Positions 1 through 7,120 are shown, counted from the stretch's first letter. The stretch: 13,042 nt of DNA from JAKFVA01 sp046155225 (GCA_046155225.1 JBJXED010000159.1:1-13042); one strand, 5' to 3'. The notes: generated from the letters alone by a model not told the origin. Numbers and translations are program-made.

Positions 1-1235
1 ATGCCGTAGAGGCCCGCCAGCGCATACGAGGCCAAGATTGCTACGCACACCAGAATCACTGGCCAGGCAGTGGAGCGCATTGACACGCCCAGGCCAGCAA
101 TGATGTTGGTGCCGTGGCCGGTGGTGGAGGCTTGCGCGATGTGCCGCACCGGCTTGTATTGCGTGCCGGTGTAGTACTCGGTGACCCAGACCAGCGCGCC
201 AGTGAGAGCCAGGCCAACCACGCAGGTGCCAAACAGGGCGAGGCGCGAGCCGCTGGCGGCAACAGCGTTGTCCGGCATTAGCCACCAAGTTACGCCTGCA
301 AACGCAACCAGCGACAAACCGCCAGCCACTGCCAAACCTTTGTACAGCGCAGGCATCACGTTCTTCATACCCGGCGTGGCCTTGACAAAAAAGCAGCCGA
401 TGATCGAGGCGATGATCGACACCGCACCCAAGGCTAATGGATACAAAACCGCTTGCACCGGCGCAGCAACCACCAGCAGCGCTCCTAAAACCATAGTAGC
501 GATTAACGTGACCGCGTAGGTCTCGAACAAGTCTGCCGCCATGCCGGCGCAGTCGCCGACGTTGTCGCCCACGTTGTCGGCAATCACCGCCGGGTTGCGC
601 GGGTCGTCCTCGGGGATGCCGGCTTCGACTTTGCCGACCAGATCAGCGCCGACGTCAGCGCCCTTGGTGAAAATACCGCCGCCCAAACGGGCGAAGATGG
701 AAATCAAAGACGAGCCGAAGGCAAAACCAATCAAAGGGTCGAGCAGCTTGGCCAGGTTCTTGTCGGGCGAATACACACCGTTGCCGACCAGAAACCAGTA
801 AAACGCGGTCACGCCCAGCAGCCCCAGGCCCACCACCAGCATGCCGGTGATGGCACCGCCGCGAAAAGCGACGTCGAGTGCGGGGCCGATGCCCTTGGTG
901 GCCGCTTGCGCGGTGCGCACGTTGGCCTTGACGGAGATGTTCATGCCAATAAAGCCGCAGGCACCTGACAGCACCGCGCCCACCACAAAGCCAATCGCGG
1001 TGGAGGTGTCCAGAAAAATACCAATCAAGATGGCCAGCACCACACCGACCATGGCAATGGTTTTGTACTGGCGCGCCAGGTAAGCCGCCGCGCCGGTTTG
1101 AATGGCGGCGGCAATTTCTTGCATGCGGGGATTGCCCGCGTCTTGTGAAAGGATCCAGCCGCGTGCCCAAATGCCGTAACCCACGGCAATCAGACCGCAA
1201 ACCAGCGCGAGGATGAGCGCAGAGTTGCCTGCCAT
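1..1235 (-). CDS. hppA: Membrane-bound proton-translocating pyrophosphatase, C-terminus cut by window edge
   Basis: Hydrolyses pyrophosphate in the cytoplasm and pumps H+ (in some subfamilies Na+) across the inner membrane. The frame reads from ATG at 1235 to base 3 without a stop, giving 411 of the usual roughly 680-700 residues, so about 60% is present. Hydrophobic helices begin at the N-terminus (residues 5-24, 60-77, 83-100, 128-150). The PPi/Mg-binding signature is clear: TKGADVGADLVGKVE at about 190-204, then an acidic PEDDPRNP stretch, then GDNVGDCAGMAADLFETY at 223-240. The residue that separates K+-dependent from K+-independent enzymes (GNTT-A/K-A motif) lies beyond the window, so that subtype cannot be called. 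A good Shine-Dalgarno (AGGGAG, 8 nt spacing) supports the start. It is divergent from the soluble pyrophosphatase gene. Family assignment is very secure. Confidence 0.97.
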   Translation of the reverse strand, partial: MAGNSALILALVCGLIAVGYGIWARGWILSQDAGNPRMQEIAAAIQTGAAAYLARQYKTIAMVGVVLAILIGIFLDTSTAIGFVVGAVLSGACGFIGMNISVKANVRTAQAATKGIGPALDVAFRGGAITGMLVVGLGLLGVTAFYWFLVGNGVYSPDKNLAKLLDPLIGFAFGSSLISIFARLGGGIFTKGADVGADLVGKVEAGIPEDDPRNPAVIADNVGDNVGDCAGMAADLFETYAVTLIATMVLGALLVVAAPVQAVLYPLALGAVSIIASIIGCFFVKATPGMKNVMPALYKGLAVAGGLSLVAFAGVTWWLMPDNAVAASGSRLALFGTCVVGLALTGALVWVTEYYTGTQYKPVRHIAQASTTGHGTNIIAGLGVSMRSTAWPVILVCVAILASYALAGLYG

Positions 1236-1243
1236 ATGAAAAT

Positions 1244-1249
1244 CTCCCT
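1244..1249 (-). promoter_or_regulatory. Ribosome binding site of hppA
   Basis: On the minus strand this reads AGGGAG, eight bases before the ATG at 1235. It fixes the hppA start, since no other in-frame start nearby has a comparable site. Confidence 0.7.
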
Positions 1250-1422
1250 GTTGTGGTGTCGCTTGTGAGGTGGGGCACCACGCTGCGGTGCCTCCGCTGC
1301 GTTGCTTCCTCGTGCGTGGTGTTCCTGGATCAGGGCAGACGATTGGCCAACGGGACGCAATGTACCTTGAAAACCCGCGCTTTCCGCGACTTCACCTGCG
1401 CTATGAAACTAAAATGCGGGTT

Positions 1423-1434
1423 AGTCCTAGGACT
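1423..1434. repeat. Perfect 12-bp palindrome AGTCCTAGGACT upstream of ppa
   Basis: The sequence is identical to its own reverse complement with no spacer. It lies 42 bases before the ppa ATG, where an operator or activator site would be expected. I cannot name the binding protein. A chance palindrome of this length in a short promoter region is unlikely but not excluded. Confidence 0.45.
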
Positions 1435-1476
1435 TTTCCCGCCCTCATCCACAGCTTCACTTATTCAAGAAAAATC

Positions 1477-2016
1477 ATGTCCCTAGACAAAGTTTTCCCA
1501 GGCAAAAATGTTCCGGATGCCTTCAACGTCATCATTGAAATCCCGATGAATGCCGACCCGGTGAAATACGAGGTGGACAAAGAATCGGGCGCGATTTTTG
1601 TTGACCGCTTCATGAGCACCTCGATGCACTACCCCACCAACTACGGCTATGTGCCCAAGACCATCAGCGGCGACGGCGACCCGGTCGATGTGCTGGTCAT
1701 CACGCCCGTGCCTTTGATCCCTGGTGTGGTGGTGACTTGCCGCGCCATCGGCATCCTGAAGATGCAAGACGAAGCCGGCGAAGACGGCAAGCTGCTCGCG
1801 GTGCCGGTGGACAAGAAATGCTCGCTCTACACCCAGTGGCAAAAGCCCGAAGACTTGAACCCGCTGCGCCTGAGAACCATCTCGCATTTCTTTGAACATT
1901 ACAAAGACCTGGAAGAGGGCAAATGGGTCAAGATTCTGGGCTGGGACGGCCCGGAAGCCGCCAAGCAGGAAATCCTGGACGGCATGGCCAATTACGCCAA
2001 GGCGCATGCTGAGTAG
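1477..2016 (+). CDS. ppa: Inorganic pyrophosphatase, soluble family I
   Basis: Cytoplasmic Mg2+-dependent hydrolysis of PPi to two phosphates, which pulls biosynthetic reactions forward. The 179-residue product matches the usual bacterial length (about 175). The family signature GDGDPVDV lies at 65-72. The active-site set lines up one residue beyond the E. coli numbering: E21, K30, E32, R44, Y56, D66, D68, D71, D98, D103, K105, Y142 and K143 are all visible, so the enzyme should be active. The start at 1477 gives the normal N-terminus MSLDKVFPG; its Shine-Dalgarno (AAGA) is weak. An in-frame extension upstream to 1270 looks unlike the family. The next gene follows 43 bp downstream on the same strand with no terminator between, so the two may be cotranscribed. 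Confidence 0.97.
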   Translation: MSLDKVFPGKNVPDAFNVIIEIPMNADPVKYEVDKESGAIFVDRFMSTSMHYPTNYGYVPKTISGDGDPVDVLVITPVPLIPGVVVTCRAIGILKMQDEAGEDGKLLAVPVDKKCSLYTQWQKPEDLNPLRLRTISHFFEHYKDLEEGKWVKILGWDGPEAAKQEILDGMANYAKAHAE

Positions 2017-2059
2017 CCTCCTGTTCAGCGTTTATTTCACCTACTGGAGCACCTTCTAA

Positions 2060-3040
2060 ATGAGCATCCGATTTAATTTGCGCCGTTGTGCGCTGTCTGT
2101 TTTGGCCGCTGCGTTATTGGCACCATTGGCTTTGTCGGGCTTGACCCCAGCGCAAGCTGCCGCCCCTCTGGTTAAAACCCAGCCCGGCTATTACCGCGTC
2201 ATGGTGGGTGACTTTGAAGTCACCGCCTTGTCGGACGGCACGGTGGATTTGCCGGTGGACAAGCTGCTGACCAACACCACGCCGGCCCGGGTCAAGAAAG
2301 CGCTGGCCAAGCAATATTTGGCCAGCCCGTTGGAGGCTTCTGTTAACGCTTACCTTATCAATACCGGCAGCAAGCTGGTACTGGTGGACACTGGCGCGGC
2401 CGCTTTGTTTGGCCCCACCCTGGGCAAATTCATGGCCAGCCTGAAAGCCGCGGGTTACCAGCCCGAGCAAATTGACGAGGTCTACATTACCCACATGCAC
2501 CCCGACCATGTGGGCGGCCTGATGGCGGAAGGTAAGCTGGCTTTCCCCAATGCCGTGGTGCGGGCCGACCAGAAGGACGCCGATTTCTGGCTTAGCCAGG
2601 CCAATCTGGACAAAGCACCCGCCGATTCAAAGGGGTTTTTCCAGGGGGCCATGGCCTCGCTCAACCCCTATGTCAAGGCCGGCAAATTCAAGGGTTTTGC
2701 CGGTAACACCGAACTGGTGCCCGGCGTCAGGGCGCAGGCCAGCTACGGCCATACCGAGGGCCACAGCATCTATGTGGTTGAAAGCAAAGGCCAGAAGCTG
2801 GTGCTCTGGGGCGACCTGATGCATGTGGGCGCGGTGCAGTTTGAAGATCCGTCGGTCACCATTGCCTTTGACACCCACAGCAAGGCCGCCGCCGCAGCGC
2901 GCAAAAAAGCCTATGCCGAAGCCGCCAAGCAAGGCTATTTGGTGGGTGCCGCGCATCTGCCGTTCCCTGGCATTGGCCGCTTGCGGGCGCAGGGCTCGGG
3001 CTACGTGTTCCTGCCCGTCAACTACGCTGTGCCGCGTTAA
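2060..3040 (+). CDS. Exported metallo-beta-lactamase-fold hydrolase, methyl parathion hydrolase/dihydrocoumarin hydrolase-like
   Basis: A binuclear metal hydrolase of 326 residues. An N-terminal signal peptide (arginines 4, 8, 9; hydrophobic 11-28; cleavage near AQA at 31-33) predicts export to the periplasm. The metal motif THMHPDHVGG supplies H145, H147, D149 and H150. Further ligands are H231 (in GHTEGH), bridging D252 (WGDLMH) and H299 (AAHLPFPG). Long stretches match methyl parathion hydrolase (MPH) as I remember it, for example NTGSKLVLVDTGAA, AAGYQPEQ and PNAVVRADQK, with the same total length. At the positions said to have created parathion activity, this protein appears to keep the older state: L69, no serine insertion near 190, H255, I268 and F270. 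I therefore expect a lactone or ester hydrolase with little phosphotriesterase activity; the natural substrate is unknown. A GGAG site 10 nt before the ATG supports the start. Confidence 0.88.
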   Translation: MSIRFNLRRCALSVLAAALLAPLALSGLTPAQAAAPLVKTQPGYYRVMVGDFEVTALSDGTVDLPVDKLLTNTTPARVKKALAKQYLASPLEASVNAYLINTGSKLVLVDTGAAALFGPTLGKFMASLKAAGYQPEQIDEVYITHMHPDHVGGLMAEGKLAFPNAVVRADQKDADFWLSQANLDKAPADSKGFFQGAMASLNPYVKAGKFKGFAGNTELVPGVRAQASYGHTEGHSIYVVESKGQKLVLWGDLMHVGAVQFEDPSVTIAFDTHSKAAAAARKKAYAEAAKQGYLVGAAHLPFPGIGRLRAQGSGYVFLPVNYAVPR

Positions 3041-3060
3041 TCGGGCCAACTGCGCCAATC

Positions 3061-3088
3061 AAAAAGCCGCTGATGCCAGCGGCTTTTT
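3061..3088. terminator. Bidirectional intrinsic terminator
   Basis: A perfect 12-bp stem (AAAAAGCCGCTG paired with CAGCGGCTTTTT) encloses a 4-nt loop (ATGC). It ends in a T run on the plus strand and has A5 at its start, giving a U tract when read on the minus strand. It lies 20 bp after the stop of the MPH-like gene and directly abuts the stop codon (3089-3091) of the convergent hydrolase gene, so it can serve both. Confidence 0.93.
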
Positions 3089-3943
3089 TCATGCGGCTGG
3101 TGCCGGAAACACCGCCCGCAGCAGCCGCGATTTGCGCTCGAACGACTGCCACTGCCCCGGCGCTTGTGCCAGCCGGTCAGCCACGGCCCACCAGGCCAGC
3201 GGGTTCAGGCCAATGCCAAAGTGGCTGGCCATGACTTCGATGTTCTCGCTGGGCGCAGCGCTGGTGCCCGGCGCTTGCACGCTGCCTTGCCAGGCCACGA
3301 TGCCATCCGAGCGCGAGTAAATACTGGTGGTGGGCACGGTTGGCGCGGTGGGCAGGTCGTAGCCTTGCATTTCGGCCTCGATATTGCGGCCACTGGCGAG
3401 TTCATAGAGCTTCCAGGCGTTGGTTGAGGTGTGGGCTGCGCCAAAGGGCGTGCCCAGGGTGATGACGCTGCGCACCATGCCGGGCGCGGCCAAGTGGAGT
3501 TCCTTGGCAAATTCACGCGCATAAACACCGCCCAGGCTCCAGCCGATCAGGCTGACGGGCTGGCCACTGGCGCGGTGGATGCGCACCACATGTGCCTTGG
3601 CGGCGTCGATCACGCCCGGGCGCGGCCCCAGGTTCAGGCCCTGTTCCCAGCCGTGCGTGGCGTAGCCCAGCGAATCCAGATATCGGCGCAGCGGCAGGGT
3701 GGTGACATCGCCCGCCGACAGGCCGGGAAACACGACCACAGGATGGCCGTCGCCCGGCGGTGCCCGCCCTAGCAGCGGCAGGGTGGGCAGGAGCGCGCCA
3801 AACTCCCAAAAGGCGCGGAATTCGAGTGCCAGCAAGAGCAGCTTGGGCGGGGGAATGTCGAGAATGCGCGGTGGCGGCGGCAAATTCAGGGGGGCAGGGT
3901 GTGCAGCGGTTCGGGCAACGGTGGGGCGTGGGGCGCGGGGCAT
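3089..3943 (-). CDS. Alpha/beta hydrolase, lipase-like
   Basis: A 284-residue cytoplasmic serine hydrolase without a signal peptide or clear membrane segment. The core runs from about residue 68 (PVVVFPGLSAGD, oxyanion region) through the nucleophile elbow GWSLGG (S136), then ITLGTPFG, the acid in SRSDG (D213) and the base in SHFGIG (H241), so the catalytic triad is complete. The VxSVITLGTPFG stretch after the elbow resembles PGAP1/lipase-type esterases. The substrate cannot be read from sequence; acyl esters are the general expectation. The ATG at 3943 is chosen because it has a GAGA site just upstream. An in-frame TTG at 3961 would add six residues and has no ribosome site. The gene lies 87 bp after the acyltransferase gene on the same strand and ends at the shared terminator. 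Confidence 0.88.
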   Translation of the reverse strand: MPRAPRPTVARTAAHPAPLNLPPPPRILDIPPPKLLLLALEFRAFWEFGALLPTLPLLGRAPPGDGHPVVVFPGLSAGDVTTLPLRRYLDSLGYATHGWEQGLNLGPRPGVIDAAKAHVVRIHRASGQPVSLIGWSLGGVYAREFAKELHLAAPGMVRSVITLGTPFGAAHTSTNAWKLYELASGRNIEAEMQGYDLPTAPTVPTTSIYSRSDGIVAWQGSVQAPGTSAAPSENIEVMASHFGIGLNPLAWWAVADRLAQAPGQWQSFERKSRLLRAVFPAPAA

Positions 3944-3994
3944 GGTCTCGGGTAATAGCAATGGTGCAGTAATGGCTAGAAGTAGCCAAAGTAT

Positions 3995-4010
3995 CGGCGC
4001 TGCGGCGCCG
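3995..4010. repeat. Short GC-rich hairpin between the acyltransferase and hydrolase genes
   Basis: CGGCGC and GCGCCG pair perfectly around a TGCG loop in the 87-bp gap between two same-strand genes. No T run follows on the minus strand, so it is a poor intrinsic terminator. It could instead slow decay of the upstream message or have no role. Confidence 0.35.
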
Positions 4011-4030
4011 GCCTCGGTGGAGACTTTCCC

Positions 4031-5338
4031 CTAATCGGGTGTAGGGCAGGGCCCGCCGCGCTTGAAGGGGTTGCGCTCGTCCAGGTGTTCGAGGTAGTTT
4101 TCAATGCCCTGGCCTTCGCGCGCCAAAAAGCGCTCAACCGCGTCGGCGAAGGCCGGGTGGGCCAGCCAGTGGGCGCTGGTGGTTTTGACGGGCAGCAGTG
4201 CGCGCGCCATTTTGTGCTCACCCTGCGCGCCGCCTTCGAAACGCTGGTAGCCGCGCTCGATGCACCAGGCCAGGGGCTGGTAGTAGCAGGCTTCAAAGTG
4301 CAGGCAGTCCACCCGCTCCAGCGCGCCCCAGTAACGGCCATAGGCGACCTCGGGCGGCGGTTCGGATCCGTTATTTAGATCATTTTGAGTGGTGGCCACG
4401 GTGTTTCTTGCCGTGATAGCTATCAAACTGCTAGCAATCGGCCGGCCGTCGCGTTCGGCCACAAACAATAGCCAGTGCTGCGGCATGGCGTTTTGCATGC
4501 GCGTGAAGAAGTCGCGGCTGAGGTAGGGCGCGTTGCCGTGCTCCAGGTAGGTGCGCTCGTAGCAGCGGTAGAAAAAATCCCAGTCGGCGGGCGTGATATC
4601 CGTCCCCACAGCCCAGCGAAACGTGACGCCCGCCTCGGCCACCTTGCGCCGCTCCTGCCTGATCTTTTTGCGCTTTTCCTGGCTCAGGCTGGCCAGGAAA
4701 TGGTCAAAGTCGGTGAATTTTGAGGTTTCCCCGCCGGGCCGCCCCAAGGGGAAACGCGCCCCCTCGGGGGGCAGCGAACCACGCGCAGCGGGGAGCCTGG
4801 GGGCTACATTCTTCCAGTGGAACTGCACGGTGTGGCGCAGCATGAGGTTGGCGTCAGTGGCTGCCGCAACATCCTCATCAGAACAAAACAACAGGTGCAG
4901 CGACGACAGCTTTCGCGCCTGGCACCAGGCCAGCAAAGCGCCCAGCAGCGCCCGCCGCGCCGCCGGCGTGCTGGCCAGCAGCCGCACGCCCGGCACCGGG
5001 GTAAACGGCACCGCCACCAGCGCCTTGGGGTAGTAGGCCAAGCCGTGCTGGGCGTAGGCGTTGGCCCAGGCCCAGTCGAAGACGTATTCGCCGTACGAAT
5101 GCGCTTTGAGATAGACGATGCAGGCGGCTTCCAATTGATCGCCGCGCCACAGCGTGATGCAGTGGGCTTGCCAACCGGTGCCCGCACAGGCACTGCCGCT
5201 TTGCAGCATCGCGGCCAGGTAGCCGTGGCGCATGAAGGGGTTGGCCTCGGGGGCGTGCGCCAAGAGCGCGTCCCACTGCGCCGCATCCACTTCCAGCGGT
5301 GAGGTGAAATGCCGGGTGACATAATCAATTTCACCCAT
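4031..5338 (-). CDS. FemAB/GNAT-like N-acyltransferase (DUF482 family) with two in-frame insertions
   Basis: Belongs to the COG3146/PF04339 group of predicted N-acyltransferases; the substrate is unknown and I do not assign one. Recognisable family segments are NPFMRHGYLAAM (near 33-44), VFDWAWANAYAQHG, the basic SQEKRKKIRQERRKV (near 219-233), YGRYWGALE (near 333-341), HFEACYYQPLAWCIERGY and FEGGAQGEHKMARALLPV. The 435-residue product is longer than family members as I know them (about 370-400). The excess lies in two places. Residues about 179-207 are rich in Pro, Gly and Arg and are encoded by a GC-rich repeat. Residues about 309-330 are encoded by an AT-richer repeat-like stretch. Both keep the frame open. 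The ATG at 5338 has an AGAGG site 6 nt upstream; a TTG at 5386 is open but lacks support. It is divergent from nadE across 71 bp. Confidence 0.85.
   Translation of the reverse strand: MGEIDYVTRHFTSPLEVDAAQWDALLAHAPEANPFMRHGYLAAMLQSGSACAGTGWQAHCITLWRGDQLEAACIVYLKAHSYGEYVFDWAWANAYAQHGLAYYPKALVAVPFTPVPGVRLLASTPAARRALLGALLAWCQARKLSSLHLLFCSDEDVAAATDANLMLRHTVQFHWKNVAPRLPAARGSLPPEGARFPLGRPGGETSKFTDFDHFLASLSQEKRKKIRQERRKVAEAGVTFRWAVGTDITPADWDFFYRCYERTYLEHGNAPYLSRDFFTRMQNAMPQHWLLFVAERDGRPIASSLIAITARNTVATTQNDLNNGSEPPPEVAYGRYWGALERVDCLHFEACYYQPLAWCIERGYQRFEGGAQGEHKMARALLPVKTTSAHWLAHPAFADAVERFLAREGQGIENYLEHLDERNPFKRGGPCPTPD
4349..4440. repeat. Repeat-like segment inside the acyltransferase gene (GATAGCTATC element)
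   Basis: This stretch is richer in A and T than the gene around it. It contains the perfect palindrome GATAGCTATC (4415-4424), a CACGG/CCGTG hairpin just before it, and a CTGCTAGCAATC tail. It resembles the dispersed AGCTATCAAA/GCTAGCA elements that I recall from Comamonadaceae intergenic regions. In the protein it coincides with an extra stretch of about 22 residues between the ASSLIAI and YGRYWGALE motifs. The identification as a dispersed repeat is from memory and is less sure than for the 4724-4803 element. Confidence 0.5.
4724..4803. repeat. Comamonadaceae-type GC-rich dispersed repeat inserted within a coding region
   Basis: About 80 bp with two hairpins. GTTTCCCC (4725-4732) pairs with GGGGAAAC (4748-4755), and GCCCCC (4758-4763) pairs with GGGGGC (4767-4772). 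They are followed by GCAGCGAACCACGCGCAGCG and a CCTGGGGGC end. The layout matches a repeat that I recall as common between genes in Rhodoferax, Acidovorax and Polaromonas. Here it lies inside the acyltransferase gene, read in frame on the minus strand, and supplies about 27 codons without a stop. Confidence 0.72.
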
Positions 5339-5409
5339 GCGCGGCCTCTGTGGACTGCGTTTCAGCAGTGCCGGTGCCGCGTTCAAACCCCGCAGAAATT
5401 CGTCTTTTC

Positions 5410-7104
5410 ATGTCACTCATTATTTGCGTTGCCCAGCTTAACCTCGTGGTGGGTGACCTGCCGGGCAATGCCCGCCAAATTATTGAAGCCTCGCGCAGCG
5501 CCTATGCGCAAGGCGCGCGGCTGGTGCTGACGCCCGAACTCTCGGTCTGCGGTTATGCCTGTGAAGACCTGTTTTTGCGCCCGGCGTTTTTGCAAGCTTG
5601 TGATGATGCCGTGGATGCGGTGTGCAGCGCATTGGCGGATTTGAATGGCCTTCGGGTTGTGGTGGGTCACCCGCTGCGCGCCAGCGGCACGCTGCGCACC
5701 CGGTCGCAGTCGGTGCACCGCAGTTTCAACGCAGCTTCGGTGCTGGGCGATGGCCGCCGCCTGCACACCTATGCCAAGCGCGAGCTGCCCAATTACCAGG
5801 TCTTCGATGAGCGGCGCTATTTTGTGCCAGGGCAAGAGGCCTGCGTCTTTGAAGTGGGGGAGGGCCCTGCTGGCCTACAGGTGGGTGTGCTGATTTGCGA
5901 AGACGCCTGGTTTGAAGCGCCTGCCCTTGCCGCCAAAGCCGCTGGCGCGCAACTGCTGGCGGTGATCAACGCCTCGCCGTTTCATGTCGGCAAGGGCGGT
6001 GAACGCATCACCCGGATGGCGCAGCGGGCGCAAAGCGTGGGTTTGCCGCTGGTCTATGCGCACCTGGTCGGCGGCCAGGACGAGGTGGTGTTTGATGGCG
6101 GCTCGTTTTGCCTGTCTGCCGAGGGCAAATTGACGGGTCAAGCCCCCTATTTCAAGCCTTTTAGCCTTCTAGCCAAGGTATCTCCTGCCGGTGCTGCTAT
6201 GGATTCGGGAGTCACGCTGGCGGCTGATGTGGCCGCGCCTGACACCGACGACGCCCAGCTTTGGCATGCGCTGGTGCTCGGTGTGCGCGACTATGTGGGC
6301 AAAAATGGCTTTCCCGGCGCGCTCTTGGGTTTGTCAGGCGGGATTGATTCGGCGCTGGTGCTGGCGATTGCGGTGGATGCCCTGGGCAAGGACCGCGTGC
6401 GTACCGTGATGATGCCCTCGCCCTACACCGCCGACATCTCGTGGCTTGACGCGCGCGAGATGGCGCAGCGGCTGGGCGTGCGCTATGACGAGCTGTCCAT
6501 TGCGCCCGCTTTTGAGATTTACAAAAGCACCCTGGCGCAGGAGTTTGCCGGCCTGCCCGAGGACACGACCGAGGAAAACCTGCAAGCCCGCATTCGCGGC
6601 ACGCTGCTGATGGCGCTGTCCAACAAGTTCGGCAGCATCGTGCTGACGACCGGCAACAAGAGCGAAATGGCCACCGGCTACTGCACGCTGTACGGCGACA
6701 TGGCGGGTGGTTTTGCGGTGATCAAGGACCTGTTCAAGAACGTGGTGTTCCGGCTGGCCCGCTGGCGCAACCAGCACGACCCTTACGGCAGCGGCGCGAA
6801 CCCGATCCCTGAGCGCATCATCACCCGGCCGCCCAGCGCCGAGCTCAAAGCCGGCCAGACCGACCAGGACAGCCTGCCGCCGTATGACGTGCTCGACGCC
6901 CTCCTGCAGCGCTACATGGAAGAAGACCACAGCGTGCAAGACTTGCTGGCTGCCGGTTTTGCCGCGCCAGACGTGGAACGCGTGACCCGGCTCGTCAAAC
7001 AGAATGAGTACAAGCGCCGTCAGGCCCCGCCAGGCATCCGGGTTACTCACAGGAGTTTCGGCAAGGATTGGCGCTACCCTATCACGAACAGATTCAGGGC
7101 CTGA
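5410..7104 (+). CDS. nadE: Glutamine-dependent NAD+ synthetase
   Basis: Last step of NAD biosynthesis: ATP-dependent amidation of nicotinate adenine dinucleotide using ammonia released from glutamine, with AMP and PPi as products. The 564-residue product has two domains. The N-terminal nitrilase-type glutaminase (1 to about 260) has its catalytic triad E43 (TPELSVCGY), K123 (YAKRELPNY) and C163 (LICEDAW). The C-terminal synthetase (about 285-564) has the ATP-pyrophosphatase P-loop LSGGIDS at 308-314, then TTGNKSEMATGY and GDMAGGFAVIKDLFK. All key residues are present. The ATG at 5410 gives the normal start MSLIICVAQLN; an in-frame ATG at 5350 would add an unlikely tail. The linker at about 246-268 is unlike the family as I know it. 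glnB follows 29 bp downstream. Confidence 0.96.
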   Translation: MSLIICVAQLNLVVGDLPGNARQIIEASRSAYAQGARLVLTPELSVCGYACEDLFLRPAFLQACDDAVDAVCSALADLNGLRVVVGHPLRASGTLRTRSQSVHRSFNAASVLGDGRRLHTYAKRELPNYQVFDERRYFVPGQEACVFEVGEGPAGLQVGVLICEDAWFEAPALAAKAAGAQLLAVINASPFHVGKGGERITRMAQRAQSVGLPLVYAHLVGGQDEVVFDGGSFCLSAEGKLTGQAPYFKPFSLLAKVSPAGAAMDSGVTLAADVAAPDTDDAQLWHALVLGVRDYVGKNGFPGALLGLSGGIDSALVLAIAVDALGKDRVRTVMMPSPYTADISWLDAREMAQRLGVRYDELSIAPAFEIYKSTLAQEFAGLPEDTTEENLQARIRGTLLMALSNKFGSIVLTTGNKSEMATGYCTLYGDMAGGFAVIKDLFKNVVFRLARWRNQHDPYGSGANPIPERIITRPPSAELKAGQTDQDSLPPYDVLDALLQRYMEEDHSVQDLLAAGFAAPDVERVTRLVKQNEYKRRQAPPGIRVTHRSFGKDWRYPITNRFRA

Positions 7105-7120
7105 GCCCGCCGCTTACTAC

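Larger units (their letters stand above)
1236..1476. promoter_or_regulatory. Divergent control region between hppA and ppa
   Basis: This 241-bp non-coding stretch must hold the promoters of both pyrophosphatase genes. Visible structure: a GGCACC/GGTGCC inverted repeat (1274-1279 and 1287-1292, 7-nt loop), AACCCGC and GCGGGTT arms flanking about 1372-1422, and a perfect 12-bp palindrome at 1423-1434. A TAAAAT that could be a -10 element for ppa lies at 1410-1415, but no good -35 sits at the right distance, so I do not assign exact promoters. The ppa reading frame stays open upstream to 1270. The family-typical N-terminus at 1477 argues that this extension is not translated. Confidence 0.5.

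Noticed and set aside
655..1281. A 208-codon minus-strand frame overlapping hppA
   Set aside because: It is a shifted frame of the clear hppA coding sequence, rich in Arg, His and Gly, with no recognisable motif.
1270..1476. N-terminal extension of ppa by 69 residues
   Set aside because: The frame is open, but the extension has no family similarity and the 179-residue form starting at 1477 matches normal pyrophosphatases.
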